NCBI RefSeq assembly: GCF_048544455.1
Contig: NC_133537.1
Span: forward strand, 146,360,058 to 146,424,057
DNA: 64,000 nt
Source of the DNA: Silene latifolia
Lineage: Eukaryota; Streptophyta; Magnoliopsida; Caryophyllales; Caryophyllaceae
Reading direction: 5' to 3'
Part shown: positions 10,030 to 21,834 of the stretch, piece by piece
Layout of the letters: every line of letters begins with the position of its first letter
Numbering within the stretch: position 1 is the first letter of the stretch
Program-made: the position numbers and the translations under genes
Notes under the pieces: generated by a model
Database searches by the model: none
Told to the model about the DNA's origin: nothing
The model's input: only the letters and a program-made list of their open reading frames with translations

Positions 10030-12180
10030 ACGAGGTCGTCGAGGAGGATGCTGTTGAGGAGGAGGAGGCCCCGAGGCGGGCCAATGTCGGACGAGATGGT
10101 CATCAGCTGAGGGGAGCACCTGAGTGGGCTAAGAGTTGTGACAGCAGACACCTTATCTGGGCTGCGGAGGGTCACCTGTCCTAAAGGACGGTGAAGAGCT
10201 TGGTAATTTGAACTCCTCACTCTTTCATTTATCTTCATTTATTCTTATTTGCTATTCCTTTTCTCTTTCATTCGAGCTAAAAGAGCTAAAGATAGCTCTT
10301 GCTTCGAATCCAAATAGGAGGCCGGGAACATCAGGTCTTTCTCAGGCTACACGACGATAATTGAGTTTTACGGGAGGTTGTCGGCGGAGGAGCGGACCAT
10401 CATCGAGCGGGGAGCGTTTGGTGCCTTGGTACGAGCTTGGAGGGACATCAAGGGAAGGAATATTCGGGCTAACCTTAGCCTGGTTCGAGCTTTCCTTGAT
10501 CGGTTTTGGGACACGACCTCTACCTTTCACATCCCGGGTTGGTACCGAGTTCCTACGTCCAGGATTACTTCGCTGGGAAGAGACCGACGATGGTGGTGAT
10601 CGATGGGAGGGAGACGACGACTCCTCCTTGCACTGCAGAGTAGAGAGCTCGTTTGTGGCTTTGGTGGTTCTTGTCTTCGATCTACCTCGAAGACAAGGGA
10701 GAGAGGATGTCGACGAAGCTTCTTCCCTTCCTTTCTGACTTGAGTGACCTAGGCCGTTGGGACTGGGTCACTGCTGGTTTTGTGGTCCTCATTCGCTATA
10801 TGAGGGCCATGGTTTGTCCGGAGCTGATGGAGAAGGGGACTTCTCCTGCCACCGTTGGCCCTGGACTGTTGTTGGAGGTATGAACCTTCATTTCGTATCA
10901 TTAAAGATCATTTCATTTTCTTATCGAATCACGAAAGATCGTTATTGATTACCTTGTCTTGCAGGCGTAGGTGTACTCCTACTTTCCGAGTCTCGCGCCC
11001 AAGAGGACGGAACCAGTGGAGAGAGCATATCCCGTTGTGAGGGATTGGGTGATGTGTTGCACGAAGAGCCAGCGTTCGTTTCACGACGTCTGTCGACGGG
11101 ACGTGAACGCTCCGCAGTTGGAGGGCGTGAGTACCTTCAACCCACCTTTTTTTGTTTGCTTCTTCATTGTTTTCTTTTAGAACTGATCGTAAGAATGACC
11201 TCTTGTTTGCTTTTCATAGTGGATGCCCAGACCTTGGGTGGACTACACTGGCGTCCCTCCTTTTGTGGATGAGGTCCTTCGACCCAGGAGCTCGAGCCGG
11301 TTGCTGCAGAGGACGTCGATGGGTCCCGTGTGGTACTTGGGCGAGCGTTTGACTCGTCAGTGCTTTCGTGATGTCTTGACGGTCCCCATCGATCCTCCTC
11401 GGACGATGTTTAGTGAGCCTTTCGATGCTGAGAGGGAGGCAGACTTGGCACACGTCGGTGGCGACGCCCTCCTTCTTCCTGGTGAGGACTACTCGGCGTT
11501 CCTCTACCGGAGGTTGGCGTACTGGCCAGCTATGGTAAGTGTTTTATTCTTCTTTCGATTGTCTTGAAAGCATGATAAATGATTATCAATTAATGAAGAC
11601 CATTTGAATTTTGCAACAGGTTGAGGTGGCGGGCATCGAGCCTCCAGTGTACCCCGAGACCTTCGAGTACACTGATGCGACGAGGATGACGACGATCTCC
11701 GAGCTTCGCGACTTTGACATGGCGGTGAGAGATGCTGGCCTAGACGAGTGGCAGCATCTGATTCGGAGGGTATGTTCCCCAACTTGTTTAATTTTTATAT
11801 AAGAACACATTTGTTTAAACATATCCAATCATTGAGAATCCTTGTTTATTCGAATGTAGGTTGCGCCATCTCAGTTCGTGGCTTTGTGGAGGGTAGCCAA
11901 CCGGCTAAGGGCTACTGCCATCGAGACACTTGCTGGCGGTCGAGGACGTCAGGTATGAACCTTCCGTTTACTTCATTTTTGAATTTTCTATCTTTCTTTA
12001 TGTTTGAAATGATTGACATGAGACAATTATTTTCATTTGCAGAGGGAGCGTGACTTGGAGCGAGAGCTAGCCCAGTCCCGAGAGGAGACGGCTCGCCTGC
12101 TGAGCGAGCTAGAGGTCCGCGACGCCGAGATCGCTTCTCTCGAGGCGAGAGTTACCGAGTTGGGCGGCGACCAACAGTAG
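10030..12180 (+). pseudogene. Plant-mobile-domain-like antisense gene of a Tat element, copy A
   Basis: This is a decayed spliced gene homologous exon by exon to 54763-57749. Exons inferred from GT-AG borders: 10030-10202 (5' end lost to A1), 10318-10877, 10975-11126, 11220-11534, 11620-11769, 11860-11952 and 12043-12180. The product resembles plant mobile domain proteins (segments such as ANLSLVRAFLDRF, WDWVTAGFVVL and YPVVRDWVM) and ends in a coiled coil (ERELAQSREETARLL). A TAG replaces the Trp codon at the start of the 10975 exon, and about 170 bp are missing from the 10318 exon near 10525. Frames of this kind are known as extra, antisense ORFs of Tat-lineage retrotransposons. The family name is by eye. 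Confidence 0.65.
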
Positions 12181-12454
12181 TTTGTTGCTTTTGTTGTTGG
12201 CTGTACTTCACACACTTTTGTACATTTTAGGACCTTCATTTTGCACTTTATACACTTTGTTTCGGGCTCGAGCCCTCATTTTGGTGTACATATTCCATTT
12301 GGTTGTATATATGATGGCCCGAGTGCCTTTGCTGCTGGGTTGTATGTTTGTACCTGCAGGTTAGCTTTGAACAGGTTTGGTAGATGATGGTTTATGCCGT
12401 CATGCTGCAGGAATTTACACAGAAATTGCACATAAAACACATATGTGTACATAT
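12181..12454 (+). other. 3' flank of PMD-like copy A, Tat-derived
   Basis: Non-coding and homologous to 57750-58045 downstream of copy B. It is cut at 12454 by the LTR of A2. Confidence 0.6.
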
Positions 12455-14212
12455 TGATCGGTCCGTTTCATGTTCACAATTTAAGGTGTGGTCGTTGGGT
12501 CACGTCCGAATCAAAACACAATTTAAAGCTTCACAAACAACTCTACAATTAGTAAAGAGGCAAGTAAAGGTCGGATCCCAAGGGACGGGTATTGAAATGA
12601 GATTTCTATTGCAACTAGTGGTGTCTTAGGGGTGTCACAAATTGGGTTGATGTAGAACGTCACTTAACTAAAATATCAATGGAAATAAACAAGCAAGATA
12701 AAATAAAAGGGTTGTAAACAATTGATTAAAAAGCACTAGGGTGTCATGGGATCATAGGGGAATCATGGGAATTGATCATACAAACATGTTCTCAAATTTA
12801 TAAGCAAGCAATTATTGTTGTGATGGATTGAGTTGGGTTATATCTTACAATCCTAGGAAAGTTTGGGTCCCGGAGCCGAATCGATTAGATTGTACAACAC
12901 CTACAAGTCGACTTAGTCTTCCCTACTCAACAACACGCATGGTCTAATGAGACTCGAGTTGGGTTATGTCTTACAAATCTCATTGAAAAGATAGGAGATG
13001 GTGGTAAATGCAAGGATTCATAGGCTTAACATTTCATCAAATATAACATGTGCATGAGTTGAGATCAAAACAAGCAAGCAAATAAAACATGAACGCATAT
13101 TAATTTAAGCATGAATCATTCCCCATGTTGGTTTCCCCTAATCACCCATTAACCCTAGCTAAGAGACTACTCACTCATTATCATGTTGATCATGCTAGCA
13201 AGGTTGTCAATCATACCAACAAAAGGAAACATGATGAATAAATGAAAGTAATTAACAATAATTAAAGAGGGATTAAGAGAATTATACCTACTAATGATTC
13301 CAATAATAAAGCAAAGATAAATGAAGTACTTGATGCTTGATTGAGAGGTTGTCAATCTCCCAATAATAACCCAAATATTCTTCAATTACCCAAAATAAAG
13401 GATGAACAAAAGAGAGATTAAGGAAATAAAACTTGTATTAGAACTTGATTAATTGTTGATTACAAAATTAAAGAGAGATTTGATTTGTATTAACTACTCT
13501 AATTATTGATAAGAAGAACATGCTCTTCTAATTAGACTAATGGGGTATTTATAGTGGAAATTAGGGGGATGCATTAGGGTTAACTAAGGGCTAAACTAGT
13601 AATTACACTTTTTAGATTGAGCAGGGAGGAGCCGGTATTTTTCGAAGGAAGGGCTTCTTTCTTTGTAGCTTGGAGAAGACGAAATTGCGCTGTAGAGGAA
13701 TCCAAGCGGATTAGTGTCGGGACGGGCGGATTCTGGCGGTGGAACACGAGCGGCTTTGGAGGAATCTGGGCGGATTGTGGCAGTGCTAACCCGAGCGTCT
13801 TGGGATGAAACCGCACGGATTGTTCAGGTGGAGGACGGCCGAATTGTAGTCAATCCGCATGGATTGTTCTTCAGCAAGATTTCTTCTTCTTTTCTTCCCT
13901 TTTCTTCATAAATTCCTTGGGGATTTCCTTGGGGACTCAAGGATCCTTTCTCAACATTGCTCATCTACTATAATATGTACAAAGGCCTTCTAAACTTGTC
14001 TCTCCTTGATGCTTGGTCATTGGATTCGATCAATTTAGTCTCGTTTTGCCATGAAAATGCAAGATTCTTACTCCTTTCCTACCAAGGGATCAAAATCTCA
14101 AAGAATATGCAAAACAAAGAACTAAAGATAATAAACGACCCAAATATGCACTAAAAAGCATGGGAACAAGGCTAATTCGGGGGCTAAATATGCGCTAATT
14201 ATGGTCATATCA
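12455..14212 (-). repeat. 3' LTR of A2, 1758 bp
   Basis: On the plus strand it runs TGATCGGTCC...GGTCATATCA and is followed by the reversed polypurine tract (CCCCAAACCGAAC). It holds the motif cluster (13698-13866) and a TATA box (13546-13553). It differs from the shared LTR mainly in the first 150 bases. Confidence 0.9.
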
Positions 14213-16258
14213 AATATCCCCAAACCGAACCTTTGCTCGTCCCGAGTAAAGAGGTGACAAAGACTAGGACCATTATTTAAACTAACCTAATAACATTGTC
14301 GATATGAGACAATTAGCGGGTCTCACTCCGCCCCTTCAACTCACAACAAGACAACCATGAGGTAGGATGCCTTCTTGCAAGGCAAGGTGGGTCTTGCCAA
14401 AATGGCGACACATCCAAACATTAAGCACACAAAATCACATAATGGATGCATCTACAAAAGAATAGCCACTTCCTCATCAAGCGGCGGAGGCACTAAAGAG
14501 GAACAAATTTAAGAGCATGTAATCCTTCACAAATACTAGTTCAACAAATTACTAAGGCTAAGAGGATGGCACTAAATCACCTCCAAATGGTGTTAAACTA
14601 GACTACTTTTGTCCTCAATTTCCAAATGCTTTCGTCAAGAGCGATCGGATGGTGGTGGAATGATGATCCCTATGATGCTAGTAGCATATGACATGACAAG
14701 TCTCAAATTCTCTACAAAAGTAAAGGTCATGGATCGTCCCAAGCTCGACAAAGTGGCTTGACAAAAAGGCTTTTTGGGAATGAAATGCTCAAATCTTTAT
14801 ACACAACGGGTGGATATGACTAGTATTCAAAATTCTCCTCATTTCACTTTCACATTTCAAAAATTTAAGATAGGGTTTGTCCCTTCCGGGCTAGTGTCCT
14901 TTGCTTTCGCCAATCGCTTATTAGGCAACCGGTTAACCTCTAGAAAATAGCTTTTCGGGGTGATAGTCACTCTGTCTCTGGGCGGCCGAATTCACAACCG
15001 TGTGGGGGCCCAATTCAATGGATCCCGCTCCAAAGCACATCGAAGTGGTACGCCTCCATCAAAACAAATTAAATTTCTCAACATTCAACAATTCATAACA
15101 TTTGAGGTTTCCTTGGCATTAGATTACTTCCACATGACAAAATTCTTTGAAATGAGCACTTCAAGCTTATTGATAGAAAATATTTTTGGGTTGCCTTACC
15201 ACAAGGTCAATCAAGGTCACCTAGACAAGTTAACCAAGTCCACATCGCATCATGGGGTTGGATAGGTGACTCACATGCAAACCCTTGACTAGGTTTTGGG
15301 TCATGGGTCAAAAGACACTAGTATGACACTATCTAGGGTGTTTTACAACCATTCTAGTAGGCAAAGTCTTAAGTTGAACAAGTATTTGTAATGGCTTAGT
15401 TGCTCTTGTCAAAGTTCCTAATTAGGCATTTTTCAAAACTTTTATCTAAATGCAACTATATGCTATGATGCAACTAATATAAACATCCTAATGCAAGTGA
15501 TTCTATCAACTAATATGACATATAAACTAAATGCAAGTCCTAAGTTCACATTGTTATACCGCATCAAACAAAATAAAGCCACATAGTCATTAACATAAAG
15601 AGGAAAAAGGAGATTAGATAGATCATACCATGCGGTCTTCATGATCCTCATGTCTCGGATGTGGCGTAGTCAATCAATGTGAACAAGGATAGAACAAACA
15701 CAATATATACAAGACTACACTACAAAAGAAAATAAACATGTTTTTGGCTTTTCAATTTTCAAATTTTTATGATTTTCAAAATTTTTCAATTTTTATCATT
15801 TTGGAATATAAAGTTAAGTTAGAACTCCCCATCCCCACACTAATATGGGCATTGTCCTCAATGGCCAAAATGATGGGAAATTATGCAAAGATGACGCATG
15901 ATTTCTATACTAAATGCAATCTACACTAGTCTACACTACATGATGCTTGGTTTTTGTTATGACGGAGAGGATAATTTAGATTACCTCCCGTTGTGTATGC
16001 ATTAACTTCCCCAAACCGAGTTAGACACTATTGCTAACGTCCAAGGATCGGTGTAGTTCATGCACACACTATGCAATGCATGAAACTAATTTGTCATTTT
16101 GGATTTTGAAAGTGGGAACAATAAAATGAGAACACCTCAATGGTACCGAGGTGTGAGTCCTCTATGGTGCTAGGACTACTCTAACAATGATCAAGAAAAT
16201 AATTAAAACAAAGAGAGAAATAGACAAACCATGAGAGGGTAGGAGCCTCCAAGGCCTG
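14213..16258 (-). other. A2 3' UTR
   Basis: Homologous to 6213-8268 of A1 and almost identical to 23592-25650 of A3. It contains the hydrophobic small frame (15463-15651, minus) and CATCCCCACACTAA at 15830-15843, the reverse of TTAGTGTGGGGATG. A 101-codon plus-strand frame at 14960-15265 begins with GTG and is broken in A1, so I do not call it a gene. Confidence 0.75.
15463..15651 (-). CDS. Small hydrophobic ORF in A2 3' UTR, 62 aa, unrecognised
   Basis: ATG-initiated counterpart of the A1 frame at 6829. It differs at few residues and ends earlier. The sequence is rich in Leu, Val and Phe and could span a membrane. No known family is recognised, and translation is unproven. Confidence 0.22.
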   Translation of the reverse strand: MRIMKTAWYDLSNLLFPLYVNDYVALFCLMRYNNVNLGLAFSLYVILVDRITCIRMFILVAS

Positions 16259-17864
16259 CTAATCTTCCATCATATCATCACCATCATCACTTTCCTCATT
16301 AGAAGTGGTCTCATTACCACTTCCCTCTTCATTTGCTTCTTCACTTTCTTCTTCACCTTGCTCATCATCTAGCTCACCATCCTCTTCTCCTTCTTCACTT
16401 GCTTCTTCATCAATGTTATCATCAACCTCTTCATTACCGACAACCTCATTGTCACCCGAAACGACCCTAGATGCACCCGGAAATAGGACTTCTCTATCCG
16501 CCCAACTAGGCAAAGGACATGATGGATCAAGTAGTCCTTGCCTAGCTAAGTGTAGGAGGGGTGGATATTGAGCCAAGTAAGCATTTTTCCGATCCTCAAA
16601 GGCTTGCTTGTGCATTGCTTGCATGAGAAGAGTCAAATAATCATTTCTAGCTTCAACACCTTCCGGCTTGAACTCTTGGTACTCAAAAGGGTAAGGTGGT
16701 GTGACAATGGAAGAGGAGGGCATTTCAAGTTCACCCTTTTGTTGTCGGATAATATACTCGGCCTCTTTTGAAAGGGGAAGTAGATAATTGGTCCGGTGGA
16801 CGCTTAGACGACAAATCTTTGAAGGCAAAGTAAACGATCTAGCCTCACTAGTGAGCCATCCATACTTGGTGTCAAGAGGGTTATGGGCAACCCACTTGTA
16901 CTTGTGTATCATAGTATGCATATCAACAAGATGACCACCCTCCTTTGCTTCATACTTGTTATCCTTGTTGAAGTTAGGATCAAAGTATTTAGCTAGGATA
17001 GTGACTAGGCCGCAATTGACAATAACGGTAGTGCCTTTCTTCCCACAATCAATGTTGAGCCATCTATCTACCAAAAGCCTTAAAGAGTTGAAAGGCTTGG
17101 TGTGTACTCTTCTAATGTTCAAAGCCGATTCAAGAAGAATAAAATCAAGTTTGGTGAAATGGTTGGTATCTTTCCTTGCAATAATGGTGTTTCCTATGAC
17201 CTTGTGCCATACCCTTATGCCCGGATGGTGGACTAAAAGAGCACGACTCGCATGAAAATCCTCAAATTTTCTTCCGGAAATTGCCTCCCAAAGAGGGTCG
17301 GGGTCATACTTTCCATAATTCTTAAAATAACTCGGTTCATCACTAAGACCCAAAATTTCACCCAATTCCCTAAAGGAAATTCATCTACTAACATTAGCTA
17401 GACGAAACTCGATGTTCTCCCTAGTCTCAACTTTGGTGAATTTCAAAGAACTCAAAAACTCTAAGGTAATGGAGGGGTATGTCAATTCTTTTGATTCAAA
17501 CAATTTCTTCAACCCCATTGCTTTGAAAAAGGCTCTAGTTTGCTCAAGGACACCCAACTTATCTAAGGTATCTTCACAAATAAACTTGGTGGATTGAAAT
17601 GATTTCCTAGCAAACTTGGCAAAAGTATCTCTATGGGTTTTGGAAATAAAAGTTACCTCCGGATAATGCAAAAGTTGATCAATTTCCGGAGTCGTAGATG
17701 TTGTTGCTCCCATAGAAGGTTGTTGTTGTTGTTGCACTTCCAAGTTTTGGGGTTGCTACCACCATAGCCAATGCTTTCTTTGCTTGAAGAGCCTTTTGCC
17801 TTTGTGAAAGTGTCTTAGTCTTTGGTGCCTTTGTTGCCTTTGTTGCTCCCTTAGTCCTTGCCAT
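16259..17864 (-). pseudogene. A2 ORF2, ATHILA ORF-1-like, disrupted
   Basis: Same protein family as A1 ORF2, read from ATG 17864. An extra base near 17755 shifts the frame after the Gln run. A Cys-to-stop change at about 17383 (TGC to TGA) ends the middle frame. The downstream 368 codons, 16259-17365, stay open through the core and the acidic Glu/Asp tail (about 60 residues, ending MMED). The tail composition suggests a basic partner, but no function is known. Confidence 0.78.
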
Positions 17865-18153
17865 TGATGAATTAACCACGAAAAGAATGAAAAATCTTCA
17901 ATTTTTAGTATACCCAAATCGATTTAAAGGTGAAAGGCTTTGCCTTTATGAATTCAAAAATCGACTCAAAGGTTGAAGATTTTGTGCTTGGTTTTGATTT
18001 TTATTGAAAAAGGAGTGATTGATTTGTTGTTAAAAGGATGATTTGATTTGATTTTGGTGAATGTAGTTGAGGAATTTTGTTTTTGTGATGGAGAGGATGA
18101 GGGTTTTGATGTTTTTGACTAGTGTTATGAATGAATGAATGAAGGTGGGAGGG

Positions 18154-18163
18154 GTTTTATAAA
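18154..18163 (-). promoter_or_regulatory. Candidate internal TATA box upstream of A2 ORF2
   Basis: TTTATAAAAC on the minus strand lies immediately downstream of the motif cluster and about 290 bp before the ORF2 ATG, repeating the LTR arrangement. A3 keeps it at 29239-29248; A1 has a mutated TTTTAAAA at 4328. Confidence 0.5.
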
Positions 18164-18190
18164 GCCCGAAAAAATTCGAACTGCAGGGGC

Positions 18191-18556
18191 AATCCGTGCG
18201 GTTTCTGCTCAAGACGGGCGGATTCTACACTTTCTGGGTTGGGAAAAACTCGCCTAAAGACGGGCGTCTTTAAGAGAAGACGCTCGGATTCGCTGACACG
18301 GGACGGCCGGATTCTTCAGAAAACGAACGGATTTCAGTCCAGGAATTTTTCTTGTTTTCCTCAGCAAAGAAGACGGGCGTCTTCCTTTCAAGACGGGCGG
18401 ATTTTCAGAGACAAGAGGATTGCTGTTCAGGACGCCCGGATTCTCTTACAGTCAAAAATCTTTCAAAAATTCAGCTCATAGGGACGAGCGTCTTCTACCC
18501 AATACGCTCGGATTGTCTGTAGACGGGCGGATTCTCCTGAATCCGCTCGGATTCGG
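18191..18556 (-). repeat. ATCCG/GACGGGCG motif cluster, internal copy (A2)
   Basis: Many degenerate copies of GACGGGCGGATT and ATCCGCTCGGATT, homologous to 3934-4300 in A1 and 29276-29638 in A3. Confidence 0.82.
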
Positions 18557-18884
18557 CCCCTTTGTACCCGGATTCAGTTCTATCCGTGTACAATGCATAT
18601 CCCTTATCATTCTTCCATTCTTCTTTATATCTCGTGTTCTTCATTGTGGGGGCACTACTAAGACATGGATAGCCTAGGCAATTGCCATCCCCACACTAAG
18701 CTAAAGCACTACACATCAATTGAAATTATTAGTCCCTCCCTCACTTCTCTCAAACATGACAATTATATTGATCAAAGTAAATAAAAATCCAAAGATGACA
18801 AAAATGCAATACAAGAATTGAAATGCAAGTTAGGGAGTTAGAAATATTTACAAATGTTGGTTTAGGGAGGACTCCACCAAACTC

Positions 18885-21694
18885 TCATTCTTGATGAGAT
18901 GTCAAGGGGGGCATGTCTAAGGTGTTGTTGATGTTGCTCAACACCTTGAAGAAGTAATAAAAAGCTTGTTCATTATCATGGTAGAGGTCTTCAATAGACC
19001 TTGGCCCTTGTTGTCGGTCTTGATCAATGGCATTACTAATGTAGGGATTAAAAATCCCTTCAAATTCGTCGTCCCAAAGACCACAAACTTCATTAAGTTG
19101 ATCATTGAAAATCTCTTGATTTGATGGAGACAACTCTCCCAAATTCTTTTCTTGGACAATGAGGCCATCTTCTTCTTCTTTGATTGATTTTGATGAGCTT
19201 TGCAAGCTCTCCTTGTCACAATTCACTTGCTCTTTCAATGGAGCATCTTCAATTTTCTTCTTCCATTGGAGTTCCGAATTCTTCCTTTCATCCTTTCGGC
19301 TATAATGATCAATCATGAAACACGGTTCATGCAAACGAGGAGCTCTCATAGTCTTGTCAAGATTAAAGGTTATGCTTTCATCTCCCACTTCTAGAGTGAG
19401 CTCACCATGTTTCACATCAATCACCGCACCCGCGGTGTGTAGGAAAGGTCTTCCTAGAATGATTGGAATGTTGGAATCTTCCTCCATATCAACAATGACA
19501 AAGTCCACCGGGATGAAAAACTTCCCAATTCGCACGGGGACATCTTCCCATATCCCTAATGGTTTCTTCGTCGATCTATTGGCCATTTGGAGTGTGATGT
19601 TGGTGCATTTAAGCTCTCCCATCCCCATCCTTTTACTCACCGAGTACGGCATAACACTCACACTAGCCCCTAGATCACATAAGGCTTTGTTCATCGTTGT
19701 GTCGCCAATGGTACACGGTATTGAGAATATTCCCGGATCCTTTAGTTTTGGAGGTGAAGTCCCTTGAAGTATTGCACTACTCACCTTAGTGAAGGCGATA
19801 GTCTCAAGTTTCCGGATCGACTTCTTCTTTGTGAGGATATCTTTCATGTATTTCGCATAGGCCGGCACGTGATTTATTAATTCCGTGAAAGGAATTGAGA
19901 CTTCCAAATTCTTCACAATTTCCATAAACTTTCCAAGTTGGTCATCAAATTTAGGCTTGGCTTGACGACTTGGAAAAGGAAGTCTAATCACAATGGGCTC
20001 CTTCTCCTTGACCTTGTCTTCATTTCTCTTTGAAATTTCTTCTTTTGATGATTCTCCATCTTTAGAGTTTTGCACAATTTCTTCCTTATCACTAGCTTCC
20101 ACAACTTCATCCTCAACTTGCTTCTTCGGTGCTTCATACCTTGTACCACTTCTCAAGTGAATGGCACTAACCATTTCATGTCTTGGGGGATTACTTTGAG
20201 GTGGTAATTGCCCCTTTTGTCTTTGTGAGCTTGAAGATGCTAGTTGAGTCAGTTGTGTTTCCAACATCTTGGTGTGAGCTAGAATGTTGTTGATGGTGGT
20301 TTCCTTTGCTTGACTATCTTTTTGCATTTGAGTGAAAAATTCTTGTTGATTCTTTTGCATTTGTAGGACCGCTTTTTGGACATCAAAACCTTGGTCATTT
20401 TGGTGATTGTATGGATTTTGATTTTGGTAACATTGGTTTTGATTGTAGAAGGGTCTTTGATTTTGGTTTCTCATGGGTGGTGGAGTGTATGTTGTTTGAG
20501 GGTTTTGAACATTTTGGCTTTTGTATGAGAGATTTGGGTGAAACTTGGTGTTTTCATTGTAATAGTTGGAATAAGGGGTACCACTCTTGTATGTTTGGAA
20601 AGCATTCACTTGTTCATTTGTTCCCCTACATTCACTTTGGTCATGTTCCAAAGTTCCACAATTCTCACATATCCCACTTGGGATTGATGAGGATGCCGTC
20701 ATGGCATTAACATGATGCTTTGGTGATTTTGAGACTTCTTCAAGTCTAGCCATAGCTTTTTCAAACTTCAAATTAATTGTGTCAATATGAGCACTAAGTT
20801 GAGCACCCAATTGAGTAACGGAGTCCACTTCATGCTTTCCTCCTCTAGTAGCCTTGCGAGGTCTACTATATTGTGAGTTATGGACCGCCATTTCCTCAAT
20901 TTTGTTCCATGTTTGATTGTCATCAACTTCGGTGAACATTCCATTTGATCCCATGTTGAGAATGTTCCTTGAATCTTCATATAAACCGTTCCAAAATTGT
21001 TGTACCAAGAACCATTCGCTAAGTCCATGGTGAGGACATGAGCGACAAATTCCCTTGAATCGCTCCCAAGCTTCATACAAAGATTCTTCATCCCTTTACT
21101 TAAAACCCGTAATTTGAGCTCTTAGCATGTTAGTCTTTTCCGGTGGGTAGAATTTTTTGTAGAAAGCTAGAGCCAACTTCTTCTAAGAATCAATTACGAG
21201 AGTGGCCTTATTCCCTTCAACCATTGTTTTGCGGTGCCGATTAGAGAAAAAGGAAATAAGACCCATCGAATTTGGTCTTGAGTCACACCGGTTTGAGAAA
21301 TCGCATCACAATAGTCGCAAAAGGTTTCCATATGAGAATGAGGGTCTTCACTAGGCATCCCCCCAAATTGGCTCCTTTCGACTAATTGGATAAAGGCGGA
21401 TTTGGGAATAAAATTTCCGGTTAGATGTTGTGGTGTAGGAGTACCATTGGGTAGGTTCTCCTCGGTGGGTACGGAATGTGACGAGAATTTAGGCATTGTA
21501 GGTTGATTTTTGGTGGTATTGTGTAATGGGTTCTCCTCTCCTTCTCTTGCAAAAGGGTTGATGAACTCAATAGTTGGTTGAACAACCTCACTAATACCTC
21601 TCAAATTCCTCCTAGCAAATCTCCTATTGTTCGCCAAGGTTCTTTCAATTTCACGGTCAAAAGGTAACAAATCACCTTGTGACCTTCTAGACAT
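18885..21694 (-). pseudogene. A2 gag-protease, disrupted
   Basis: Homologue of 826-3586, starting at ATG 21694. A 7-base loss near 21215, a Trp-to-TAG change near 21185 and a Gln-to-TAA change near 21098 break the Gag N-terminal part. The remaining 731 codons, 18885-21080, are open and include the zinc knuckle (CENCGTLEHDQSEC), the Gln/Asn-rich linker and the protease DLGAS. An extra base at the end changes the usual MPP stop into a slightly longer tail. It would be packaged with partner proteins only if these lesions were absent. Confidence 0.85.
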
Positions 21695-21813
21695 GCAAAA
21701 TATCAAACAACTCGAAAACAATTAGAACAAACCTTGAGGAGTTTTACTTCCCCAAGGCGAAGAAAGACACAACTAATAACAATAAAAGGAAATCTAAATC
21801 AAGTAAACACCGT

Positions 21814-21830
21814 CCCCGGCAACGACGCCA
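21814..21830 (-). other. Primer binding site, tRNA-Asp type (A2)
   Basis: The minus strand reads TGGCGTCGTTGCCGGGG, one mismatch from the A1 and A3 sites, four bases inside the LTR at 21835. Confidence 0.85.
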
Positions 21831-21834
21831 TTTT

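Larger units (their letters stand above)
17865..18884 (-). other. A2 spacer between gag-protease and ORF2, with candidate promoter
   Basis: Read on the minus strand: the reverse of CATCCCCACACTAA at 18686-18699, the motif cluster 18556-18191, a TATA box TTTATAAAAC at 18163-18154, then about 290 bases of leader to the ORF2 ATG. Non-coding. Confidence 0.7.

Noticed and set aside
14960-15265. 101-codon plus-strand frame in the Athila 3' UTR, repeated at 24339-24644
   Set aside because: The first codon is GTG, the two copies are nearly identical by recent duplication, and the A1 counterpart is broken by a single-base insertion.
16305-16571. Ser-rich plus-strand frame opposite the ORF2 acidic tail (also 25697-25963 and 40612-40965)
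   Set aside because: It is the mirror image of Glu/Asp codons on the real coding strand.
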